Positions 45,281-53,377 of a stretch of DNA of 64,000 bases are shown here, piece by piece (within the stretch, counting starts at the first letter, position 1; each line of letters opens with the position of its first letter). Source of the DNA: Candidatus Kapaibacterium sp. (lineage in GTDB: Bacteria; Bacteroidota; Ignavibacteria; Kapaibacteriales; JAEUSM01); the NCBI GenBank assembly GCA_016788785.1, contig JAEUSM010000006.1, forward strand, positions 372,001 to 436,000. The letters run 5' to 3'. A model generated the notes under the pieces. It ran no database searches, was not told the DNA's origin, and worked only from the letters and a program-made list of their open reading frames with translations. Position numbers and translations under genes: made by a program.

Positions 45281-47158
45281 ATGACAGCTGAAGAAATATG
45301 TACCCAAATACAAGAATTTAAAAGTTTCAAATCTATTTCTAAAGAAGTAATTGAAAATGAAATTACGAAACTTGAAGGCTATGAACTTTCTTTGAACTTG
45401 ATTTCACCTCAAAATGAAAATAATGAGATTCAATATAGTTCAATTAGTTCAGAGATAAAGTTATTATTAGCAACACGGTATAAATTCCTTGGACAATACC
45501 AAAATGGGGAAAAGAAGTTGCTTGAAATAATAGATTCTAAATACCAATTAAATCAATTTAGTAAAGCAAAAGCATATAACATTTTGGGAAACATATATGA
45601 TGACCAAAATGATTATGTACAAGCACTTTCTAGTTTTTTTCATTCTAAATCAATTTATGAACTAAACCATGACGTAGAAAATCTATCAGGTGTTCATATT
45701 AACATTGCAAGAGTTTATACCAATTTAGGAGATTATCATCAATCGTTACAATTTGTATTTTTTGCCCTCAATGAATTCGAAAAGTTGAAGAACAAAAAAG
45801 GAATTTCTTACTCTTTAAACATGATAGGTACAAATTATAGGTTTTTACAATTGTATAATCAAGCTTTAGAGTACTTTTTAAAAAATTTACAAATTGATGA
45901 AGAACTAAATATACCTATAGAAATAGCATCTTCACATTCTAATTTAGGCATAATTTATTCTTTAATTGATGACAATATTCAAGCACTTTTTCATATGTTA
46001 AAAGCTTATGAAACATTTGATAAAATTGATAATAAACTTGAACTTGCAAATTGTAGCATTAATTTAGGTATATTCTTTATGAAAGTTCAAGACTTTGAAA
46101 AGGCATATATTTATTTAAACAAAGCTTTAGAATCACACATACTTTTAGAAAATGAATATGGAATTGCAGTTTGTTACCATAACTTAGGAAATTATTTTCT
46201 TCAAACAACTTTTGATGACTTTGATAAATCATTAGAATATCAACATAAGGCACTTATTGGATTTTCAAAAATTCTCCACAAAGAAGGGCAAATGAATTGT
46301 CATAAATCATTGTCAGATTTGTATAAAAAGCAACATGATTTTGAAAATGCTTTGTATCATATTGATTTTCACTATTCTATAAAAAATGAAATTCAATCCG
46401 ACGATCTTAAAAATAAAGCACTTCTTTTTGACCAACGTCGTAAAATTGAAGAAGATGAAAAAGCTCGTCAATTAAAACTCGCTCGATTCCAAGAACAAGA
46501 GAAAATTCTTCATAATATTCTTCCCATTAATATTGCAGATAGAATTCTCAATCAAGAAACCTTTATAGCAGACCACTTCCAATCAGTTTCAGTTCTTTTT
46601 ATGGATTTGGTTGGGTTTACTTCTCTTTCTTCCATTGCACCTCCAAAACAACTTGTGTACTTACTTGATACCATTTTCACAAAAGCAGATGAAGTAGTCG
46701 AGTCATTTGGTTTAGAAAAAATCAAAACCATTGGAGATGGATATTTAGCGGTTGCCAATGTAACAACTCCTCTCGAACATCACCAAAAAGCTACAGCACT
46801 TGCATCACTCAAACTTCTCGAAACAATGCGAGATTTTACAGTGAATATTCCAACAGAATTGGGAGAAACCGATTGGATTAACAATATGAATGACATTGAA
46901 ATTCGCATTGGCATTCACACTGGCGAAGTTGTCGCAGGAATCATTGGCAAAAACAAATATACCTACGACCTTTGGGGAGATGCAGTGAACGTTGCTTCAC
47001 GAATGGAATCCAACTCGGAACCAGGTCGTATACATGTTAGTGATGAATTTGCAGAGTCTATCGAAAATAACCCTGAATTCTCACTCATATCCAGAGGAGA
47101 AATTTCCATTAAGGGCAAAGGAACAATGAAGACATTTTGGTTGGAGAAGAGGATATGA
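45281..47158 (+). CDS. TPR-adenylate cyclase 1 of array
   Basis: The product has 626 residues. The ATG at 45281 is preferred to a TTG at 45272. About eight TPR units (residues 60-365) are followed by the coiled linker DQRRKIEEDEKARQLKLARF, the transducer LPINIADRIL and the catalytic domain (about 440-620). FMDLVGFT and KTIGDGY hold the two metal Asp; KTIGD and YDLWGD give ATP specificity; VNVASR the catalytic Asn/Arg. The DNA of the catalytic half is a mosaic: its first part is nearly identical to cyclase 3 and its last part to cyclase 2. It ends in the shared MKTFWLEKRI with an ATGA overlap. Confidence 0.95.
   Translation: MTAEEICTQIQEFKSFKSISKEVIENEITKLEGYELSLNLISPQNENNEIQYSSISSEIKLLLATRYKFLGQYQNGEKKLLEIIDSKYQLNQFSKAKAYNILGNIYDDQNDYVQALSSFFHSKSIYELNHDVENLSGVHINIARVYTNLGDYHQSLQFVFFALNEFEKLKNKKGISYSLNMIGTNYRFLQLYNQALEYFLKNLQIDEELNIPIEIASSHSNLGIIYSLIDDNIQALFHMLKAYETFDKIDNKLELANCSINLGIFFMKVQDFEKAYIYLNKALESHILLENEYGIAVCYHNLGNYFLQTTFDDFDKSLEYQHKALIGFSKILHKEGQMNCHKSLSDLYKKQHDFENALYHIDFHYSIKNEIQSDDLKNKALLFDQRRKIEEDEKARQLKLARFQEQEKILHNILPINIADRILNQETFIADHFQSVSVLFMDLVGFTSLSSIAPPKQLVYLLDTIFTKADEVVESFGLEKIKTIGDGYLAVANVTTPLEHHQKATALASLKLLETMRDFTVNIPTELGETDWINNMNDIEIRIGIHTGEVVAGIIGKNKYTYDLWGDAVNVASRMESNSEPGRIHVSDEFAESIENNPEFSLISRGEISIKGKGTMKTFWLEKRI
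46408..46533 (+). repeat. 126-nt block identical to 50492-50617
   Basis: The linker region of cyclase 1 and that of cyclase 3 are the same base for base over 126 nt, and continue with only scattered silent changes for about 250 nt more. The TPR halves upstream are much more diverged. This points to gene conversion or very recent exchange. Confidence 0.9.
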
Positions 47159-49404
47159 TGCTCGAGGAATTACAAGAAAAACTTCAATTAGCGACTGAAG
47201 AACAAAAACGAGGAAATGCAAAAAATGCTGAAATTCTTGCACAAGAAATTCTAACACATTTAGATTCTTTCTCAGATGATATAAATTCCGAAGAAAATAA
47301 TTCTGAACAGAGCATTCAAATTCATACAATCAGAGCAAGGACAATGTATTTGTTAGGATTTTGCTCAGCTCGATTAAGTGATTATGATAAATCAATTCAA
47401 TATTTAAATTCCTCAATTATTATTGCTGAAGAATTTAATTTACAAGAAATAATAGCTGAATGTTATAATGGATTAGGAAATACATACTCTAATCTTGGTG
47501 ACAAAAACCGTTCTATGAATTATTATTTGCAAGCTCTTGAAATTTTCGAAAAGCTAAATATGTTAAATAAGATAGCTTTAGTCAAATCAAATATTGGCTT
47601 AATTCAAGATGATTTGGGATTATATGATTTAGCAATTGAGAATTTCACTTTTTCTTTAGATGTTTACGAGAAGTCCCAGGATATAGAATCATTAGCACGT
47701 ATAACTAGTTATTTAGGGAATTTATATGTAGACATCTCCTCAACAGAAAAGGCAATGGAGTATTATTTACGTTCCTTATCTTTAAGTGAAGAAATTGGTA
47801 ATAATCATAGCGTTGCTACAGTACTATGTAATATTGGAACTCTTTATAACAAACAAGGCTCATTTCAAACTGCTTTACAGTATTACAATAATGCTCTTGA
47901 AATATATAGTGTCTTAGATGATAAAGCTAAAATCGCATTAATATTTAGTGCCATTGCAGTTGTCTACAGAGGTCTAGGTTCGTATGAATTAGCAATTGAG
48001 TTTATTAGAAAATCTTTAGATATTAATCAACAAATCAAAAATAAAAACGGCGTTGCAAATAATTTATTAAATATAGGAGTAATTTATGGTAACTTAAAAT
48101 CAAATGACAAAGCAAAAGAGTATATTAGTGAAGCACTCACTATTTATGAAGAAACTGGTGATATTTTACCTATTGTTCATTGTAAACTTCAAATTGTATT
48201 AGTTCATATTAAATTAGATCAATTTGAAAAAGCAAACAGTCTTTTACTCCAATTAATGCCAATGGTTGAAAATCTTGGAATAAAAAAACACATCGTTTTA
48301 TGTTATTCAAATTTGGGTACAACATATTCAGGATTACATAACTATCAAGAAGCAAAGAAATATTTCGTAAAAGCATTATACATTCAAAAAAATGAAATAA
48401 AAACAGACGAAGGCATTGCTAATCTTCTCATTTCATTAGGTGAAGTTTTTTTGTTCGAAAAAGACTACAAACAAGCAATCTCATATTTTAAAGAGTCATT
48501 AGAGCTTTCTACTAAAACACAAGACAAAATACAAATTTGCAAAGGTCACAAGTATCTTGCAGAAGTCTATTCTCAATTACATAATTGGAAAAAATCGGAT
48601 TTTCATTTTCGACAATTTTATGAAATTGAAAAATCCTTACATAAAAATGAAGTAATAGTAAGTGCTGAACGTTTTGACATAGAACGAAAAGCAGCTAATC
48701 GAGAAAAGGAGCTCGCAATTGAAAAAGCTCGATTCTTGGAACGTGAAAGTATTCTCAAAAACATTCTCCCAGATTCTGTCACAAATAGATTGGTAAAAGG
48801 TGAAAATCCTATTGCAGATTACTTTCAATCTGCAACTGTTTTATTTTTTGATATTGTTGGGTTTACAGCACTTTCATCTTTTATTCCTCCAAAACAACTT
48901 GTGTATTTACTTGACAATATATTCTCAAAAGCTGATGAGATTGTTGAGTCGTTTGATTTGGAAAAAATTAAAACAATTGGCGATGGTTATCTTGCCGTTG
49001 CGAATGTAACAACTCCTCTCGAAAATCACCAAAAAGCAACTGCATTGGCAGCACTCAAACTTCTCGAAACGATGAAAGATTTTACAGTGAATATTCCATC
49101 CGAATTAGGTAATACCGATTGGATTAAAGATATGAACGATATTGAAATTCGAATTGGTATTCACACTGGCGAAGTTGTCGCAGGAATCATTGGCAAAAAC
49201 AAATATACCTACGACCTTTGGGGTGATGCAGTGAACGTTGCTTCACGAATGGAATCCAACTCGGAACCAGGTCGTATACATGTTAGCGATTCGTTCGCAA
49301 AAACAATCGAAAATAACCCTGAATTCTCACTCATCCCACGTGGAGAAATCACTGTCAAAGGCAAAGGAACAATGAAGACATTTTGGTTAGAGAAGGGGAT
49401 ATGA
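47155..49404 (+). CDS. TPR-adenylate cyclase 2 of array
   Basis: The product has 750 residues, the longest of the set. Its ATG at 47155 overlaps the cyclase 1 stop as ATGA. About eleven TPR units of 40 residues fill residues 55-480. The linker differs from its siblings (FDIERKAANREKELAIEKARFLERESILKNILP). The catalytic domain keeps FFDIVGFT, KTIGDGY, YDLWGDAVN and VNVASR, so it should be active on ATP. The last 160 bp are nearly identical to cyclase 1. It ends MKTFWLEKGI, with the next start codon inside the end of the gene. Confidence 0.95.
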   Translation: MMLEELQEKLQLATEEQKRGNAKNAEILAQEILTHLDSFSDDINSEENNSEQSIQIHTIRARTMYLLGFCSARLSDYDKSIQYLNSSIIIAEEFNLQEIIAECYNGLGNTYSNLGDKNRSMNYYLQALEIFEKLNMLNKIALVKSNIGLIQDDLGLYDLAIENFTFSLDVYEKSQDIESLARITSYLGNLYVDISSTEKAMEYYLRSLSLSEEIGNNHSVATVLCNIGTLYNKQGSFQTALQYYNNALEIYSVLDDKAKIALIFSAIAVVYRGLGSYELAIEFIRKSLDINQQIKNKNGVANNLLNIGVIYGNLKSNDKAKEYISEALTIYEETGDILPIVHCKLQIVLVHIKLDQFEKANSLLLQLMPMVENLGIKKHIVLCYSNLGTTYSGLHNYQEAKKYFVKALYIQKNEIKTDEGIANLLISLGEVFLFEKDYKQAISYFKESLELSTKTQDKIQICKGHKYLAEVYSQLHNWKKSDFHFRQFYEIEKSLHKNEVIVSAERFDIERKAANREKELAIEKARFLERESILKNILPDSVTNRLVKGENPIADYFQSATVLFFDIVGFTALSSFIPPKQLVYLLDNIFSKADEIVESFDLEKIKTIGDGYLAVANVTTPLENHQKATALAALKLLETMKDFTVNIPSELGNTDWIKDMNDIEIRIGIHTGEVVAGIIGKNKYTYDLWGDAVNVASRMESNSEPGRIHVSDSFAKTIENNPEFSLIPRGEITVKGKGTMKTFWLEKGI

Positions 49405-51242
49405 CATCAGAAGTAATACAAAAAGTAATCGAAAAAATAGAAAATTTATTGAGAACTTTTAAAAATGAAGAAGCAAAGGAATTAGCTTTTGAACTATTGG
49501 AGCAACATGAAATCTTAGATGATGTAGAATCACTTGCTAAAGTATATAGTACTCTTGGAATAGTTTATTATCATTTATCTGATTTCATAAATGCAATTGA
49601 GTATTTTGATAAAGAATTTTATATATTACAAGATACTGAAAGAAAAGAAGAAATTGCACATAACCTCAAAAATATTGGAACTGCCTATGCTTCTCTTAAC
49701 AATAATGTAAAAGCATTAGAATGTTTTGAAAAAGCCCTACAAATAAATGAAGAAATTGGAAGAAAAGATGGCATTGCTTCAAATTATGGTAATATTGGGA
49801 TTATTTATAGTTCTCTAAATGATTATTCAAAAGCATTAGAATATTACGAAAAAGCACTTCAAACAAATGAAGAAATTGGAAGGATAAAAGGAATTCCATT
49901 TAATTTAGGTAATATTGCGAATGTTTATAGTTCTCTTTTTGACTATTCGAAAGCTTTAGAATATAACAAAAAAGCTTTAGCAATTTTTGAAGAAATTGGT
50001 CATAAAGTAGGAGTCGCCGATAAGTTACATAGTATTGGAATAATCTATAGAAATTTTCTCGATTATCCAAAAGCTATTGAATATTATAAAAAAGCTTTAT
50101 TCTTAAATGAGGAAATGGGAAGAAAAGCAGGTATTGCAGCTAACCTCGGTTGTATTGGTAATATTTATTCGGATCAATTAGAATACCCAAAAGCATTAGA
50201 ACATATCAAAAAATCTTTAGACATCAATAAAGAAATTGGTAATAAAATTGGAATTGCATATAATCTTTTAAACTTGGGAGTTACTTATAAAGAAATTGAA
50301 GAATTTTCAACTGCGTTAGAATATATTCGTCAATCTTATTCTATTGCAGAAGAAAACAAATCCTATGATATCATGATGAATTGTATTGAACAATATTCTC
50401 AGATATATGAAAAAAAAGGTGATATAGTACAAGCATTTTCATATTACAAACAATACATTGCTTTAAAAGATGAAATTCAATCTAAAGAAAGTAAAAATAA
50501 AGCACTTCTTTTTGACCAACGTCGTAAAATTGAAGAAGATGAAAAAGCTCGTCAATTAAAACTCGCTCGATTCCAAGAACAAGAGAAAATTCTTCATAAT
50601 ATTCTTCCCATTAATATCGCTGATAGAATTCTCAATCAAGAAACCTTTATCGCAGACCACTTCCAATCAGTCTCTGTTCTTTTCATGGATTTGGTTGGGT
50701 TTACTTCTCTTTCTTCCATTGCACCTCCGAAACAACTTGTGTATTTACTTGATACCATTTTTACGAAAGCAGATGAAGTAGTCGAGTCATTTGGTTTAGA
50801 AAAAATTAAAACAATCGGTGATGGATATTTAGCAGTAGCGAATGTGACAACACCGCTTGAACATCACCAAAAAGCTACAGCACTAGCAGCACTCAAACTT
50901 CTCGAAACGATGAAAGATTTTACTGTGAATATTCCATCTGAATTAGGCAATACTGATTGGATTAAAAATATGAAAAACATTGAAATTCGAATTGGCATTC
51001 ATACTGGAGAAATAGTCGCAGGAATTATTGGTAAAAACAAATACACATATGATCTTTGGGGTGATGCAGTGAACGTTGCCTCAAGAATGGAATCCAACTC
51101 AGAAGCAGGTCGTATTCACATTAGCGATGAATTTGCACATTCTATTGAATCTCACTCAGAATTCTCCCTCATCCCACGTGGCGAAATCACCATCAAAGGC
51201 AAAGGTACAATGAATACCTTTTGGTTGGAGAAGGGGATATGA
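49401..51242 (+). CDS. TPR-adenylate cyclase 3 of array
   Basis: The product has 613 residues. The ATG at 49401 overlaps the previous stop (ATGA). Eight or nine regular TPR units of 40 residues (SKALEYYEKALQTNEEIGR type) cover residues 35-350. The linker DQRRKIEEDEKARQLKLARF is the same as in cyclase 1 at DNA level. Catalytic motifs FMDLVGFT, KTIGDGY, YDLWGDAVN and VNVASR are intact. It ends MNTFWLEKGI and overlaps cyclase 4 by 4 bp. Confidence 0.95.
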   Translation: MTSEVIQKVIEKIENLLRTFKNEEAKELAFELLEQHEILDDVESLAKVYSTLGIVYYHLSDFINAIEYFDKEFYILQDTERKEEIAHNLKNIGTAYASLNNNVKALECFEKALQINEEIGRKDGIASNYGNIGIIYSSLNDYSKALEYYEKALQTNEEIGRIKGIPFNLGNIANVYSSLFDYSKALEYNKKALAIFEEIGHKVGVADKLHSIGIIYRNFLDYPKAIEYYKKALFLNEEMGRKAGIAANLGCIGNIYSDQLEYPKALEHIKKSLDINKEIGNKIGIAYNLLNLGVTYKEIEEFSTALEYIRQSYSIAEENKSYDIMMNCIEQYSQIYEKKGDIVQAFSYYKQYIALKDEIQSKESKNKALLFDQRRKIEEDEKARQLKLARFQEQEKILHNILPINIADRILNQETFIADHFQSVSVLFMDLVGFTSLSSIAPPKQLVYLLDTIFTKADEVVESFGLEKIKTIGDGYLAVANVTTPLEHHQKATALAALKLLETMKDFTVNIPSELGNTDWIKNMKNIEIRIGIHTGEIVAGIIGKNKYTYDLWGDAVNVASRMESNSEAGRIHISDEFAHSIESHSEFSLIPRGEITIKGKGTMNTFWLEKGI

Positions 51243-53299
51243 CACAAGAAGAAATGCAACAAGCAATCGAAAAATTAAAAGATTTGTGGGAAACTTCACA
51301 AATTCAAGAGGTAAAAGCATTTGCATACGAACTCTTGGAAAATCCTGAAATCAAAGAAGACCTCGAATCTCTCGCTAGGGTCTATAATAGTCTTGGACTT
51401 GTTTACGATAATCTTTCAGACTACCCCAAAGCCTTAGAGTATTATTCAAAATCAGTACAAATTAGTGAAGAAATTGGAAACAAAGTGGGAGTAGCTAATA
51501 GCCTTGGTAATATTGGGTTAGTTTACAGAAATCTTTCAGACAACTCTAAAGCATTAGAATATTACACAAAAGCATTACACCTTGATGAAGAGTTAGAAAA
51601 CAAAAATGGTATTGCGCGGCATCTTGGGAGTATAGGGAGTGTTTATTTGAGAATTACAGACTATCAAAAAGCATTAGAATATTTTTCAAAAGCATTACAA
51701 ATCAATGAAGAAATTGGAAACAAAGTTAATATTGCTACTTACTTAGGGAATATTGGACTTGTTTATTCAAAACTTTCAGACTTCCCAAATGCTTTGGAGT
51801 ATTATTTAAATGCATTACAAATCAATGAAAAAATTGGAAACAAAAAACATATTGCTTCCAACCTTGGTAATATCGGGCTTGTTTACTTTTCTCTTTCAGA
51901 CTACCCAAAAGGCTTAGAATATCTATCAAAAGCATTAAAAATCGATGAAGAAATTGGAAATAAACGTGGTATTGCAATACAACTTGAGAATATTGGGAAT
52001 GTTTACGCAGAACTTTCAGACTACCCAAATGCATTAGAGTATCATTCTAAAGCATTAAATATAAATCAAGAAATTGGTTATAAAGATGGAATTGGAAGTA
52101 ACCTTGGGAATATAGGGATTATTTATTGGAGTCTTTCAGACTATCCCAAAGCTTTAGAGTATTTATCAAAAGCACTTCAAATCGATAAAGAAATTGGAAA
52201 CAAAGCTGGCATAGCACGTCATCTTGGGAATATAGGGATTATTTACTGGAGTCTTTCAGACTATCCCAAAGCCATAGAGTTTTACTCAAAAGCATTACTA
52301 ATCGATGAAGAAATTGTAAATAAACGTGGTATTGCAATTTCTCTTGTGAATTTAGGGAATGTTTATTCAACAAAAGAATCAACTTACTATGTTGCTAATA
52401 AAGCAAAAGAGTATCTTCAAAAAGCATTACAACTTGCAGAAGAGATAGGTCTTAAAGAAGTAATAAAAGACGTTTATGAACATTTTCACACACTCTGCAT
52501 CAATGAAAAACAATATGAAGAAGCATTAGAATATTACAAAAAATCAGTAGAAATTGAAAAAGAAATTCAGTCAGAAGAAGCAAAAAACAAAGCAGTACTT
52601 TTTGACCAACGTCGTAAAATAGAAGAAGATGAAAAAGCTCGTCTGTTGAAATTAGCACGGTTTAAGGAGCAAGAACGAATTTTTCATAATATTTTACCTG
52701 TTTCTATTGCCAACAGATTAATTGAAGGTGAACAAACCATTGCAGAGTCGTTTGAAAACGTTAGTATCTTCTTCTCAGATATAGTTGGTTTTACAACTCT
52801 TTCCTCAAACATCGAGCCTGCTGAATTAGTCAAAGGATTAAATACCATTTTTACTGCTTTTGATAGAATTGGCACAATATACGGTTTAGAAAAAATTAAA
52901 ACAATCGGTGATGCCTATATGGCAGTATGTGGTGTTCCAACCGAATATGAGAATCATGCACTAAGAACTGCAAATTTTGCGATTGAGGCAATTGAAGTAA
53001 TCAATAGTTTAGAACTTGGAGAAGAATTTAAGAATTTACAAATTCGTATCGGTTTGCATAGTGGTAGTGTTGTCGCTGGTATAATTGGAGAGAAAAAGTT
53101 TGCCTACGATGTTTGGGGTGATGCAGTCAACGTAGCCTCTCGTATGGAATCATATTCAGAAGCAGGTCGGATTCACATTAGCGAAGCCTTTGCAAAATCA
53201 ATCGAAAATAACCCAGAATTCTCACTCATACCTCGAGGCGAAATCACTGTCAAAGGCAAAGGTACAATGAACACATTTTGGTTGGAGAAGGGGATATGA
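51239..53299 (+). CDS. TPR-adenylate cyclase 4 of array (highly regular TPRs)
   Basis: The product has 686 residues. The ATG at 51239 overlaps the previous stop (ATGA). Residues about 45-390 hold nine TPR units of exactly 40 residues, very alike (LSDYPKALEYYSKALQINEE), encoded by a 120-bp tandem repeat. The catalytic domain belongs to a different sub-branch from cyclases 1-3: FFSDIVGFTTLSS, KTIGDAYMAVCGVP, YDVWGDAVN, VNVASR. All catalytic residues are present. The linker and the last 30 codons match the siblings, so the unit is again a patchwork. Confidence 0.95.
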   Translation: MTQEEMQQAIEKLKDLWETSQIQEVKAFAYELLENPEIKEDLESLARVYNSLGLVYDNLSDYPKALEYYSKSVQISEEIGNKVGVANSLGNIGLVYRNLSDNSKALEYYTKALHLDEELENKNGIARHLGSIGSVYLRITDYQKALEYFSKALQINEEIGNKVNIATYLGNIGLVYSKLSDFPNALEYYLNALQINEKIGNKKHIASNLGNIGLVYFSLSDYPKGLEYLSKALKIDEEIGNKRGIAIQLENIGNVYAELSDYPNALEYHSKALNINQEIGYKDGIGSNLGNIGIIYWSLSDYPKALEYLSKALQIDKEIGNKAGIARHLGNIGIIYWSLSDYPKAIEFYSKALLIDEEIVNKRGIAISLVNLGNVYSTKESTYYVANKAKEYLQKALQLAEEIGLKEVIKDVYEHFHTLCINEKQYEEALEYYKKSVEIEKEIQSEEAKNKAVLFDQRRKIEEDEKARLLKLARFKEQERIFHNILPVSIANRLIEGEQTIAESFENVSIFFSDIVGFTTLSSNIEPAELVKGLNTIFTAFDRIGTIYGLEKIKTIGDAYMAVCGVPTEYENHALRTANFAIEAIEVINSLELGEEFKNLQIRIGLHSGSVVAGIIGEKKFAYDVWGDAVNVASRMESYSEAGRIHISEAFAKSIENNPEFSLIPRGEITVKGKGTMNTFWLEKGI
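51381..52340 (+). repeat. Tandem 120-bp in-frame repeat encoding TPR units
   Basis: Eight consecutive units of exactly 120 bp, plus a partial ninth, lie inside cyclase 4. Each carries a variant of TTTCAGACTACCCCAAAGC followed by TTAGAGTATTATTCAAAAGC and AATTGGAAACAAA at constant offsets. No unit has a length change, so the frame is kept. The order and number of units can change by slippage or unequal exchange. Confidence 0.95.
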
Positions 53300-53355
53300 C
53301 AAAAATAACATCGCATTCTCTCTATTTATTTCTTTTTGTAAGTCAATCTACTTGA
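53296..53355 (+). other. Vestigial overlapping start at end of the array
   Basis: The end of cyclase 4 carries the same GGGGATATGA junction as the other members. The ATG here opens a frame of only 19 codons (beginning MTKITSHS) that ends at TGA. No TPR or cyclase follows in frame; the next cyclase starts 78 bp later with its own ATG. This looks like a leftover junction, not a real gene. Confidence 0.35.
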
Positions 53356-53377
53356 TAACTTCTTTAATTTTGAATCT

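Noticed and set aside
47137-51241. Starts six codons upstream of cyclases 2-4 (MVGEGDM-like peptides)
   Set aside because: Those codons are the end of the previous cyclase read in another frame. The ATGA overlap gives a better and uniform start.
51381-52340. CRISPR-like periodic DNA
   Set aside because: The 120-bp period is in frame, without unique spacers, and encodes TPR units.
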